Of a stretch of 64,000 nucleotides of DNA, positions 44,310 to 52,510 are shown in pieces. The number at the start of each line of letters is the position of its first letter. Position 1 is the stretch's first letter. The notes under the pieces are model-generated. The model did no database searches. It was not told the DNA's origin and saw only the letters and a program-made list of their open reading frames with translations. Made by a program: the position numbers and the translations under genes. Origin of the DNA: Rhodocyclaceae bacterium (GTDB lineage Bacteria; Pseudomonadota; Gammaproteobacteria; Burkholderiales; Rhodocyclaceae); contig JADKDD010000002.1 in assembly GCA_016718525.1 (NCBI GenBank), forward strand, positions 558,001-622,000. The letters run 5' to 3'.

Positions 44310-45016
44310 CCTCTGGCGCTCATAAGGTCCGTCAAAGCAAGCTTGGCAGCAGTCAGTACCTCGTCCAGCGGGCGACTACTGTCGATCTCCGCAATTCGAG
44401 CGCCCATGAATTTTAGTCGCGGAGTGATTGCGACTTTTTCCCTTAGCGCCTCGCGCCTATGATCAGGCTTCCGCAAACACGCCGTATCCAAATCGACGTT
44501 GAGCCGGATGACAATATCTGGTCGATAACTGGTCATCCACTCAAACGCCGCTTGCTCACGTCGCGCCAACCACCGGACGATGAAATTTCCTTCCGCGGAA
44601 ACCGACAGTCCCGGACCGTCGTAGGCGCCGGGAAACTCCAATTGAGGATACCTGTCGGTCACAATAATCAAACCCTGACGCCGCAGTGCCAACATCCGCC
44701 GGAACCGCAACAAGCGGCGCAAAGTGAAAACGTAGATAACGATCGCAGGAAAAATGCCCGGGGTTTTGTTTTTGGCGTGAGAGTGGGTTACCTGGTCGGA
44801 TTTACGACGAATCAGGTTACCGATCATTGAACCTATGATCGGCAACCGCGTCAGTGCGCGTCCGATATTCCCGGACTGTTTGCCAAGATGAGCCGCCTCA
44901 GCCGGTCCGTATCTGCGTATCCAGTCGAGAATCCGTTCGCTGACCGTCGACTTTCCAGAACCATCACAACCAATGACCGCGATTAACGGTGCCATCGCGG
45001 ACCGATCGTCTGACAT
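44288..45016 (-). CDS. Thymidylate kinase-like P-loop kinase, paralogue A
   Basis: The ATG at 45016 has AAGGAG nine bases upstream; the product is 242 residues. A Walker A loop lies at residues 16-24 (GCDGSGKST), a DR(Y) substrate motif in VTDRYPQLEFPGAYDGPG and a LID-like IRLNVDLDTACLRKPDHRRE. The fold resembles dTMP kinase, but the three linked copies here (44288, 46438 and 47293) share motifs such as LGKQSGN, LRRLLRFRRML and RKPDH. Housekeeping Tmk does not have these, so the substrate is probably different, perhaps a sugar or lipid precursor. This copy faces the opposite way to the other two. Confidence 0.8.
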   Translation of the reverse strand: MSDDRSAMAPLIAVIGCDGSGKSTVSERILDWIRRYGPAEAAHLGKQSGNIGRALTRLPIIGSMIGNLIRRKSDQVTHSHAKNKTPGIFPAIVIYVFTLRRLLRFRRMLALRRQGLIIVTDRYPQLEFPGAYDGPGLSVSAEGNFIVRWLARREQAAFEWMTSYRPDIVIRLNVDLDTACLRKPDHRREALREKVAITPRLKFMGARIAEIDSSRPLDEVLTAAKLALTDLMSARGYPSPSA

Positions 45017-45431
45017 CAATTACAACTCCTTTAATAATGCCAGCGCCGTTGCTGGCGGTTCGACTTCTGTCAAACCAGAATGACAACAAACTCACCGCCG
45101 TTTGCAATGCTCCGTCCGATTTCCAGGGACGCTTCCCCGATCGAACAAAGGGCTAACGGTGACCCAACTAATGTGATCGCATTATAAGTGCGCCCTGTTT
45201 GTCATGGCTGGGCAGCTCACAATTAGATACATCCATCCTGTCATGAAACTACTTGCACCGCCTAAAATGTGCTCCGCACATTAATCGGTTGAGTCGCGTG
45301 CCGAAAAGGTTCAATTTCAATTGGTTAAGTTGAAGTCCAGAATTGGGATGAACAGTTCCGCGTGTTCTTGACGTCACGGCGGTTTCGGTTATTTATACGA
45401 GTGGCAGTATTTTGTTTCCAACCCCTCACTC
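45017..45431. promoter_or_regulatory. 415-base divergent intergenic region
   Basis: There is no credible gene between kinase A and the hypothetical gene to its right. A 7-base inverted repeat AATGTGC/GCACATT with a three-base loop lies at 45266-45282, and a TATAAG-type box near 45182. The region probably holds promoters for both directions. Composition shifts to A+T-richer sequence from here into the next genes. Confidence 0.5.
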
Positions 45432-46358
45432 ATGTTGGCAGGGCTGAAGGACTCAACTCGTTGCAAATACACTAATCCTTACATTGGCAGAACCACAGAT
45501 TTGAAAAATAACACCGAAAATCGCTTCCCTCCGGAACACTGCAACGCACTTTTTTCTGCGCTGCTTGTTCACGATGATATTCATCTGGATGCGTCACTGC
45601 CGGATCAAATTCATCTTGACTATAGTGAAGAGCAGCTGACACGGTGCTATCAAATTTCCTGGCAATTGTGGAATGATGGAATGGATCGCAAGGGTCTAAG
45701 GAAAATTCTCAGAAATCTATACTTGCGACGGCCCTTTACTGCGGATGATCAGATTTTTTTCAAACACATACGCGCCAAATTCAAGCACCTGCGCTGCGCC
45801 TATACGACGTTCGATCAACGCCATAGCAGTCCGCGTGGTTTTCACCGGATGACTGCAGTCATGGGCTACCTGCAGGACGCGATCAAGCAAGGTCGGGAGG
45901 ACGCTGCGCGATGGTGGGCGGTTGCCCTTAGCGTAATCCTAACCAAACTTCCTTACGAACTAATGATCATGCCGGTCAATCATTTTCGGCCTTCAACTAC
46001 TGAATCATTCCGTGCGCATGTGAGCGAGCAAATCAATTCCATCCGCTTATGTCTTCTTAAGACGGAAATAACAAGCAAGGAATTTCACGAGTTGCGGAAA
46101 ATTGTCAGTAGACAAGTTGCCCTGTACGATAATCTGAAAATTCTCTACCCGTCTCTCTATCACTCTAGTATTTCCGAATACCTTAGTACCATCAACGGCA
46201 TGATGGGTGGCATGCACGATACACTTGTCGTCAAAAAATTCGACGGGTCCAAAAGCTACTACTTAGACGCCGTCGAGATGCCGGCCGATATCAGACGACG
46301 ACTGGTTGCCTATGCTGAAAGATTTGCGATTTCTGAAACGCTTTCCTCGCCTGCGTGA
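45432..46358 (+). CDS. Hypothetical helical protein, possibly CHAD-like
   Basis: A 308-residue protein, mostly helical, with no signal peptide or membrane segment. The C-terminal half has FHELRKIVSRQVALYDNLKI followed by YLSTINGMMGGMHDTLVV. This pairing of a His-x-x-Arg-Lys helix with a later LGxxHD-like helix recalls CHAD domains, which bind polyphosphate, but the similarity is weak and I would not assign a function. The N-terminal 40 residues are poorly conserved-looking and the true start may be later. Base composition is clearly lower in G+C than the flanking genes, a sign of recent acquisition. Confidence 0.65.
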   Translation: MLAGLKDSTRCKYTNPYIGRTTDLKNNTENRFPPEHCNALFSALLVHDDIHLDASLPDQIHLDYSEEQLTRCYQISWQLWNDGMDRKGLRKILRNLYLRRPFTADDQIFFKHIRAKFKHLRCAYTTFDQRHSSPRGFHRMTAVMGYLQDAIKQGREDAARWWAVALSVILTKLPYELMIMPVNHFRPSTTESFRAHVSEQINSIRLCLLKTEITSKEFHELRKIVSRQVALYDNLKILYPSLYHSSISEYLSTINGMMGGMHDTLVVKKFDGSKSYYLDAVEMPADIRRRLVAYAERFAISETLSSPA

Positions 46359-46396
46359 GTAGCGACTTGCGATCTATTTTTGGAGAAGAGCAACTT

Positions 46397-46453
46397 ATGA
46401 GACGCGCAGTCTTGGATCATTGCAGTTATAAATTTGATTGCGAAGTAACGTGA
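46397..46453 (+). CDS. 18-codon leader-type small ORF upstream of kinase B
   Basis: ATG at 46397 is preceded by GGAGAAGAG at good distance. The peptide is MRRAVLDHCSYKFDCEVT. Its TGA at 46451 overlaps the GTG start of kinase B at 46450 (GTGA). The strong ribosome site and the overlap suggest that translation of this peptide delivers ribosomes to a kinase start that has only a weak site of its own. No sequence family is recognisable. Confidence 0.35.
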   Translation: MRRAVLDHCSYKFDCEVT

Positions 46454-47175
46454 ATCAGTTACCTGCTCATTCGAAACTCAGGATTTTGCAAAGTGTTATT
46501 GCGGTTGTCGGTTGTGACGGGTCAGGTAAGTCGTCGCTTACCACTGACTTGAACAATCTTCTTGGTGAGACTCGCCCGACGAGATTACTTTATCTCGGCC
46601 AGTCGTCCGGCAACATAGGTGCATGGATCAAAGCCCTGCCTTTGATTGGCACTCCAGCAGGGCGTTATCTCGCGCGAAAGGCTGAGAGTTCCCATGACAA
46701 GACAACGAAAACAACGGACAAGGCTACGGCGCTCGCAATCTTCTGTTTGTCACTTTGGCGCGCGTATAAGTTTCGCCGCATGCTTTCCTTGAATAACCGT
46801 GGAGTTGTAGTAGTTACCGATCGCTACCCTCAAGCCCAAATATCCGGGTTCTACTACGATGGCACGGGACTGGGCGCAGTAAAGACCAACAGTTGGCTCG
46901 TGCGCAAACTCGCAGCTGTTGAATTCAGGTTATATCAATGGATGGCGAACCATGTTCCAGCATTGGTTATCCGGCTAAACGTTGATGCAGATACAGCTCA
47001 TGCTCGAAAGCCAGACCATAAGTTGTCTGTGCTGAAGGACAAAGTTACCGTTATCCCAAACTTACGTTTTAACGGGGCACAAGTTCTTGATCTTAATGGT
47101 TGCGCTCCATATCAAGAAGTTCTTTCGACTGCCTTGCAAGCAGCCGGCAATGCCATCAAGAAACAACAGCCATAA
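46450..47175 (+). CDS. Thymidylate kinase-like P-loop kinase, paralogue B
   Basis: From GTG at 46450 the product is 241 residues (a TTG at 46438 is possible). Walker A is GCDGSGKSS (residues 21-29), and VVTDRYPQAQISGFYYDGTG and VIRLNVDADTAHARKPDHKL are shared with paralogues A and C. The KxxDR and LID-type motifs place it in the thymidylate-kinase-like fold. It is upstream of paralogue C on the same strand, 117 bases apart. G+C is lower than in the flanking ceramide genes. It probably phosphorylates a small molecule or lipid-linked intermediate; substrate unknown. Confidence 0.78.
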   Translation: MNQLPAHSKLRILQSVIAVVGCDGSGKSSLTTDLNNLLGETRPTRLLYLGQSSGNIGAWIKALPLIGTPAGRYLARKAESSHDKTTKTTDKATALAIFCLSLWRAYKFRRMLSLNNRGVVVVTDRYPQAQISGFYYDGTGLGAVKTNSWLVRKLAAVEFRLYQWMANHVPALVIRLNVDADTAHARKPDHKLSVLKDKVTVIPNLRFNGAQVLDLNGCAPYQEVLSTALQAAGNAIKKQQP

Positions 47176-47292
47176 GTCAGGCAAGCCTTGGCTTGTGTCT
47201 GCCTTCCGTATGTATCGTGCATGTATTTACAATGAATCCGTTGCACTACGTCTGACTTTTAAACATTAAATACATCAGCCAACATTTCGGTA

Positions 47293-48024
47293 ATGCTTGA
47301 AGAGACTAACCCCATTGCTACACCACTCACTCCGCTCAAGGGAGTTATCGCCGTTGTCGGCTGCGACGGAACCGGCAAATCAACATTGACTGCTGATTTG
47401 TTGGTCAAACTGAAAGCAAAGACAAGGGTCGAACGGTATTACCTTGGTGTTTTTTCGGGCGAATCCGGGGACAAAATCAAACAACTGCCGTTGGTTGGGC
47501 ATTGGCTTGAAGATTATCTGGCAAAAAGAGCGCAGCGGGCGCAAGACATGCGGCTGAATTTGCCTGGTTTGGGAACGGCGCTGCTGATGTACATACTGTC
47601 ACTACGTCGGTTGCTTCGATTGCGGCGGATCATCCGATTGTCGCAGGAAGGTGTACTCGTCATCACCGATCGGTACCCGCAAGCGCAAATTCCCGGTTTT
47701 CATTGTGACGGTCCGGGCCTCTCTTCTGCCCGCACTAGTAACTGGTTAGTGCGGAAGCTGGCTGAGCAAGAACAACGACTATACGAATGGATGGCCGAAC
47801 GACGACCCGCTTTGGTGATTCGCCTGACGATCGACGCCGATACAGCGCATCGCCGTAAACCAGACCATAGCCTTGCGGAATTGAACTACAAGCTATCAAT
47901 CATGTCACAACTGCATTTCAATCATGCGCGGGTTGTTGAAATTGACACCCGCGCTCCCTATCCCGAAGTGCTGAATAACGCGCTGATCGCAATCGGTTCG
48001 GTGGTTGACGCATCCGATGAATAG
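47293..48024 (+). CDS. Thymidylate kinase-like P-loop kinase, paralogue C
   Basis: A 243-residue protein starting at ATG. Walker A is GCDGTGKST (residues 23-31), and the DR motif is VITDRYPQAQIPGFHCDGPG. The C-terminal VIRLTIDADTAHRRKPDHSL corresponds to the LID/adenine region of paralogues A and B. The close clustering of three divergent copies suggests old duplications with different substrates or a hetero-oligomer. It overlaps the DUF2147 gene by eight bases, so the two are translated together. Confidence 0.8.
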   Translation: MLEETNPIATPLTPLKGVIAVVGCDGTGKSTLTADLLVKLKAKTRVERYYLGVFSGESGDKIKQLPLVGHWLEDYLAKRAQRAQDMRLNLPGLGTALLMYILSLRRLLRLRRIIRLSQEGVLVITDRYPQAQIPGFHCDGPGLSSARTSNWLVRKLAEQEQRLYEWMAERRPALVIRLTIDADTAHRRKPDHSLAELNYKLSIMSQLHFNHARVVEIDTRAPYPEVLNNALIAIGSVVDASDE

Positions 48025-48508
48025 TCTTTCGTACTCATTAGGTTGGTTGATTACTACACTTGCCTTGGCAACTCCGGCAATTGCAGCATCACCTCTTTCA
48101 TCTGCACCAGACATTCGAGGTTTGTGGGTAGATAGCAGAGAGCGTGACAAGCAAGCTGTCGCGGTGTGGATCGACGAATGCGACGGGCGCCTATGTGGTC
48201 ACATTTATTGGCTTAAAAAGCCTCTGTCGGCCGATGGTCAACCAAAACGCGACCGGCACAACCCAAATGTTTTGCTTCGCGATCGCCCACGTTGCGGTTT
48301 GCGAATCATGTCGGGGTTCAGGCGCCTAACAGAAAACACTTGGGGTGAAGGCGAAATTTACAATCCGGGCAGCGGGCAAACGTACCAGGGCAATTTAAGC
48401 CTTGGGAGTGACGGCACACTGGGTGTCCGCGGTTTTGTGGGCATCTCGGTCTTTGGGAAGACTATTGAGTGGGTGCGCCCATCGGAGATGCCGGAACGCT
48501 GCAAGTAG
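48017..48508 (+). CDS. DUF2147 family periplasmic protein
   Basis: From the ATG at 48017 the product is 163 residues. The signal peptide is SLGWLITTLALATPAIAAS. The mature part has the DUF2147 pattern: IRGLWVDSRERDKQAVAVWI, then CDGRLCGHIYWLKKP, GFRRLTENTWGEGEIYNPGS and LSLGSDGTLGVRGFVGISVF. This is a small beta-barrel of unknown function secreted to the periplasm. Coupled to kinase C by an eight-base overlap, it suggests that the kinase product is connected with the envelope. Confidence 0.85.
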   Translation: MNSLSYSLGWLITTLALATPAIAASPLSSAPDIRGLWVDSRERDKQAVAVWIDECDGRLCGHIYWLKKPLSADGQPKRDRHNPNVLLRDRPRCGLRIMSGFRRLTENTWGEGEIYNPGSGQTYQGNLSLGSDGTLGVRGFVGISVFGKTIEWVRPSEMPERCK

Positions 48509-48632
48509 TTACATCAACCACCGATCGTCCCTCGCCCAAGCTGTTTCATGGTTGCTGATTACCGATACAACTTAGAAATTCCACATGGAATGAAGACGAA
48601 GTTCAGGCTTTCCCGAGCAACGGAACTGAAAC

Positions 48633-49964
48633 TTATTGAGATTTGGTCAGGTTCTGTCGTATCAAAACCACCATCGCAAATATTGGTATCGAAGCTGCAA
48701 TGCATGCAGCAAGCCCGGCGCCTATTAAACCCAGCCATGTCGTGAGGCCGATGAACGAGATGACGTATGCGACTGCCGAAATCGCATACATACGCAACAC
48801 TTTGCCGGCGTGACCTATTGCATAGGCTGCTGACCGTAAGGATTGGGCCGCAAGATCTATTGTAGCGGCTAGCAGCATCAGGCTTAATACAGCGGCAGCG
48901 GCAACATACTCCTTACCAACCAACGTAGACAAGAGTTCTGCACCGAAGAAGTAGGCGGCCAGCACGAATACCATACCAAAGGCGCCACCATAAATCGCGG
49001 TTCGAAAGGCAACGTGGCTAAACGCACCGGTCCCATGGTGCCAACTCCGGGTCAAGTCCAGATATACAACTTGGCGTACCAATACAGCTCCTTTGGCAAG
49101 CGGACTTGAGAGTTCGCGCGCCAGACGTAACAAACCTGCTTCCGCAGGTCCGAGAAGGTAGCCGGTCAAAACAGTCGCGATATGCTTGGGTACCATATCC
49201 ATATTTGACTGCCAATAAGTTATCCAAAGAAATTGCCGTAACCCGGGAAACTCACCAAAGGTCGCGTCGCGATACGTTTCTGTCGGTGTCAGTGGCGCCA
49301 TTTGTTGGCGATATTCGCGCAGACCAAGCCAGCTTAGGTAAATATTTTCGGTGACGTACGTGAAGGCCAAAATTGCGACAAATATCCAGAGTGAACCATC
49401 TAGCCACCAAGCAAAGCCAACGCCGATAAATCTCAGAATTGGGCCGACCGCCATTTGCAACCCCAAGAGATCAAACCGGTCAAATAGCCTGAGAATGCCA
49501 ATGGCCGTGCCGTTACCTGTTGCTAGTAAAACAAAGCTATACGCAATCAGCAGACTTACCTGATGTTGATCCATTCCCATTGACGGCCCGGCTAGCGGTG
49601 CGACAACAACCGCGACAACTGTTGCCGTGATGCACGCGCCAAGGTCTACACGGCGGCATACGTGAATCAAACGGCGAAGCGTACGTTGGTCATTGGAGTC
49701 ATGCGCGGGAACTCCATATCGCACTATGGCTTCAAAAAGTTGGAAATTGAGCAGGCCTCGCAACAACAAGGAATAGGCCTGAATCAACACAACCAAGCCA
49801 AATTCTGTGGGACCCAATGCGCGCGCCATGAGCGCAGTCGCGCCCAGCGCCATTACCGCAGCGGCACCACGTCCTCGAACCAAGAGCCAAAGGTTTCCGA
49901 ACACCCGGCGCATCGGAGTCTGTAGCGGTTTGCTGTCGCCGCTATCAGTCACAATTTTCTCCAT
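48633..49964 (-). CDS. Polysaccharide-type flippase (Wzx/MATE-like membrane protein)
   Basis: A 443-residue polytopic protein with about 12 membrane segments (e.g. AAAVMALGATALMARALGP, ICTATVVAVVVAPLAG, GLITAGLGLIGAGLAACIAA-like at the end). The first helices match the PST/oligosaccharide flippase family that moves lipid-linked sugars across the inner membrane. It is on the same strand as the serine palmitoyltransferase operon, 154 bases downstream, and could move a lipid or glycan intermediate; this is inference. No glycosyltransferase is adjacent, which is unusual for a Wzx gene. Confidence 0.8.
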   Translation of the reverse strand: MEKIVTDSGDSKPLQTPMRRVFGNLWLLVRGRGAAAVMALGATALMARALGPTEFGLVVLIQAYSLLLRGLLNFQLFEAIVRYGVPAHDSNDQRTLRRLIHVCRRVDLGACITATVVAVVVAPLAGPSMGMDQHQVSLLIAYSFVLLATGNGTAIGILRLFDRFDLLGLQMAVGPILRFIGVGFAWWLDGSLWIFVAILAFTYVTENIYLSWLGLREYRQQMAPLTPTETYRDATFGEFPGLRQFLWITYWQSNMDMVPKHIATVLTGYLLGPAEAGLLRLARELSSPLAKGAVLVRQVVYLDLTRSWHHGTGAFSHVAFRTAIYGGAFGMVFVLAAYFFGAELLSTLVGKEYVAAAAVLSLMLLAATIDLAAQSLRSAAYAIGHAGKVLRMYAISAVAYVISFIGLTTWLGLIGAGLAACIAASIPIFAMVVLIRQNLTKSQ

Positions 49965-50118
49965 GAGTGCAGTTTATTCACGCAGTATCAGGGCACCGCA
50001 CAAGGTGCAGATGCGATGCACCCTGCTGGGGAATTACCAAATTTGCAATGAATTGTCATTGCGAAAAATGATGGTCGAGTTGGAGTGCGTGGCTTCACAC
50101 GCCCACCGCAGAAACGCC

Positions 50119-51300
50119 CTATGCCAGTTCCCTTAATTCGGCGAACGCCGCACAAACTGCGTCAATTTGCTCTGGTGTATGTGCAGCGCTAACACTACAC
50201 CGGATCAACGACACCCCGTTTGGAGTCGCCGGGGGAAGCATCAAGTTGACATATACGCCGTGTTGAAGCAGGTTGGACCAGAACTGCAACGCTTCGATTT
50301 TTCCGTCGAGTACTACCGCAACAACCGGACTGGGCGGGGCACCCAAGGTATACCCCAATGACGTCAATCCGGCATGCAACTGTTCGGCGTTGGCCATCAG
50401 GCGCTTACGCAGATGCTTTCCGGCCGCAAGCAGACGAAGCGCTTGTCTTGTCGACGCAATTGTTGCCGGCGCTGGTGAAGCTGTAAAGATATACGGCCGA
50501 CTTGAATAACGGATCAGATCAAGTTCCGGGTGATCACTCACACAAAACCCACCTGCGCCGCCGAGACTCTTGCTGAAAGTACCAACGACGAAATCGACTT
50601 CGTCCAGCAACCCTAACTCTTCAGCTAAACCTTGACCCGTCTCACCGAGAACCCCTAATGAATGGGCTTCGTCGACCAAAAGATATCCACCAAACTCGCG
50701 CTTTACCTCGATTATTTCCTTAAGCGGAGCGCGATCTCCCAACATGCTGTAAATGCCTTCAACCAAAATCAGTGTATTGGCTGCGCGCTCACCGAGGCGA
50801 CGCATACGTTTAGCCAGGTCTTCTGGATTATTGTGACGAAAGCGAATTACCTCAGCGCCTCCAAGGCGGCAACCATCATACAGACTGGCATGGCAATCTG
50901 CATCAAGCAAGACCACATCTCCCGGTCCCGCAAGCGCGGCCAAAATGCCCAGATTGGCCTGGTAGCCGGTGGAAAAAACAATCGCATCACGTTTGCCGTA
51001 AAACGCAGCAATCTCTTGCTCGAGTAGCCGGTGGCCCGAATAGCTGCCATTTGCCATGCGCGATCCGGTAGTTCCGGTCCCTTCATTCTCAAGTGCAGTC
51101 CGCGCCGCTGCAATGCACTCAGGATTGAAGGTCAGCCCAAGATAGTTATTGGTGCCAGCGAGAATTGTCGGTCGGCCATGAATTATTCCCTCGGTTGGCG
51201 AAATAATCCTATCAATTTTCACACTGAATGGATCTATGCCAAGCGCGTCAAGTTCGTCGCGCGTGGTTTTAAGCGATTGATATTTATCGAAAATCCCCAT
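50119..51300 (-). CDS. Serine palmitoyltransferase-like alpha-oxoamine synthase
   Basis: A 393-residue fold-type I PLP enzyme. The Schiff-base lysine is Lys244 in GTFSKSLGGAGGF. His137 is in DCHASLYDG and Asp210/His213 in LLVDEAHSLGVLGE; the N-terminal signature is EGTGTTGSRMANGSYSG. Family members condense an amino acid with an acyl thioester. The SPT, KBL and 8-amino-7-oxononanoate branches are close, but the linked ACP, reductase and acyl-AMP ligase identify serine palmitoyltransferase, making 3-ketosphinganine from serine and an acyl-ACP. It begins on the ACP stop (TAATG). Confidence 0.85.
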   Translation of the reverse strand: MGIFDKYQSLKTTRDELDALGIDPFSVKIDRIISPTEGIIHGRPTILAGTNNYLGLTFNPECIAAARTALENEGTGTTGSRMANGSYSGHRLLEQEIAAFYGKRDAIVFSTGYQANLGILAALAGPGDVVLLDADCHASLYDGCRLGGAEVIRFRHNNPEDLAKRMRRLGERAANTLILVEGIYSMLGDRAPLKEIIEVKREFGGYLLVDEAHSLGVLGETGQGLAEELGLLDEVDFVVGTFSKSLGGAGGFCVSDHPELDLIRYSSRPYIFTASPAPATIASTRQALRLLAAGKHLRKRLMANAEQLHAGLTSLGYTLGAPPSPVVAVVLDGKIEALQFWSNLLQHGVYVNLMLPPATPNGVSLIRCSVSAAHTPEQIDAVCAAFAELRELA

Positions 51301-51551
51301 TACGAATTACTCACAAGTTTTTCGACCTGGATAGCAAGATCCCGCACGGTCTTTACGTCAGGAAGGATGCTGACTGGTATGGAAATGTCAAAGCGGTCTT
51401 CCATAAGCAACAACAGATCCATCACTTGAAGTGAGTCCAAAGCCAGATCACCAACGAGTTCGGTGTTCTCGCCAACAGTTGTCCGACCTTTGGTCAGTAT
51501 TAACAACTCTTCACAAAGTTGCGAAAGAATGCTCTCGTATTTCATGTTCAA
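51300..51551 (-). CDS. Acyl carrier protein dedicated to sphingoid base synthesis
   Basis: An 83-residue ACP. The phosphopantetheine attachment Ser40 lies in DLALDSLQVMDLLLLM (DSL-type motif), surrounded by an acidic helix. It carries the acyl chain that the neighbouring acyl-AMP ligase loads and the serine palmitoyltransferase uses. Such a dedicated ACP next to SPT is known in Caulobacter and Sphingomonas. The stop overlaps the SPT start and the start overlaps the reductase stop (ATGA), so stoichiometric translation is expected. Confidence 0.9.
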   Translation of the reverse strand: MNMKYESILSQLCEELLILTKGRTTVGENTELVGDLALDSLQVMDLLLLMEDRFDISIPVSILPDVKTVRDLAIQVEKLVSNS

Positions 51552-52510
51552 GTCTCAAGCGGAACCGCAATATTCTTACCGAAAGTACAGGATAAACCTT
51601 GTTCAAAATCAAACATTGGTTTCCAGCCGGTAAGTTGCGCAAAGGCGTAATTATTGCACACCCAGTCTGGATGAGTTATTTCCATGACCTTGCCCGGCGT
51701 TAACATCGGCGCATATCCGAAGATTCGAGCCGCGGTCAAGTTTATGTGTGCGAATGTCTTCAACATCGTCATCGGAATAGCCAATCGATTTACCCGCTTG
51801 TTATTCCGCAAGACACTGCCGGCAGTCTCAAGAATCGAATCCCAGTCATAGCCACCAATGCATCCGTCGTCAAGTTCAAGTGTTTGTCCATCTGCCGCGG
51901 TGGTCTCAAGCCAACGTGCCACAGCTGACGCCAAATCATCTACGTAAATTAGCGAAAGTCGTCTGCCTGCACCGGCCGGAAGCAATGCAAAGCCCTTTTC
52001 TATGCCGCGAAAGAGCGGCAGCATCTCTCGGTCTCCAGGGCCATAAACTGCTGGCGGCCGAAAAATTGTCCACGGCAGATCCGCGGCTACTTTTTTTAGC
52101 GCGCACTCGCCGCGCCACTTGCTGCCTGCATAGTGTGATAGCTGGGGCGAGCGAGCCGCCAGTGAAGAAATCAGAAGAAATCGGGGAGCCTGTTTCTGTC
52201 GCGCAGCGGCCTGTGCAACGCGCATTGCACCATCGACATTGACAGAGTCAAAATCCGCTTGAGTAATGCCACGCACGGACCCGGCGCAGTGAATGACGGC
52301 TCGAGTTCCAGTCACCAGAGCCTCTAGCGCGCCGGCCTCTTGCAGGTCTCCAGAAATCCACTCGACCCCTGGCAAGGCGGGCTGAGATCGTCCTGCACGG
52401 GGACGATAAAGCGCGCGAACTCGATATCCGGTAGTTGTTAATCTATTTAGTAGTGCGTTCCCAATGAACCCCGTAGCGCCTGTCAAGGCAAGCACGGAAC
52501 CGGAAGTCAA
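51548..52510 (-). CDS. NAD-dependent epimerase-type reductase (3-ketosphinganine reductase, CerR-like)
   Basis: A 320-residue extended short-chain dehydrogenase. I place the start at TTG 52510, overlapping the ligase stop by four bases; GTG at 52495 is an alternative. The nucleotide loop is ALTGATGFIGNALLNRL, and YxxxK is in SHYAGSKWRGE. The PPAVYGPGDREMLPLF stretch is shared with NAD(P)-dependent epimerases. In Caulobacter an enzyme of this type (CerR) reduces 3-ketosphinganine before N-acylation. The neighbours make this function likely here. It keeps the full active site. Confidence 0.8.
   Translation of the reverse strand: MTSGSVLALTGATGFIGNALLNRLTTTGYRVRALYRPRAGRSQPALPGVEWISGDLQEAGALEALVTGTRAVIHCAGSVRGITQADFDSVNVDGAMRVAQAAARQKQAPRFLLISSLAARSPQLSHYAGSKWRGECALKKVAADLPWTIFRPPAVYGPGDREMLPLFRGIEKGFALLPAGAGRRLSLIYVDDLASAVARWLETTAADGQTLELDDGCIGGYDWDSILETAGSVLRNNKRVNRLAIPMTMLKTFAHINLTAARIFGYAPMLTPGKVMEITHPDWVCNNYAFAQLTGWKPMFDFEQGLSCTFGKNIAVPLET

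Noticed and set aside
44288..48024. Annotating the three kinases as true thymidylate kinases (tmk)
   Set aside because: Three linked copies share motifs absent from housekeeping Tmk; one organism would not need three clustered tmk genes.
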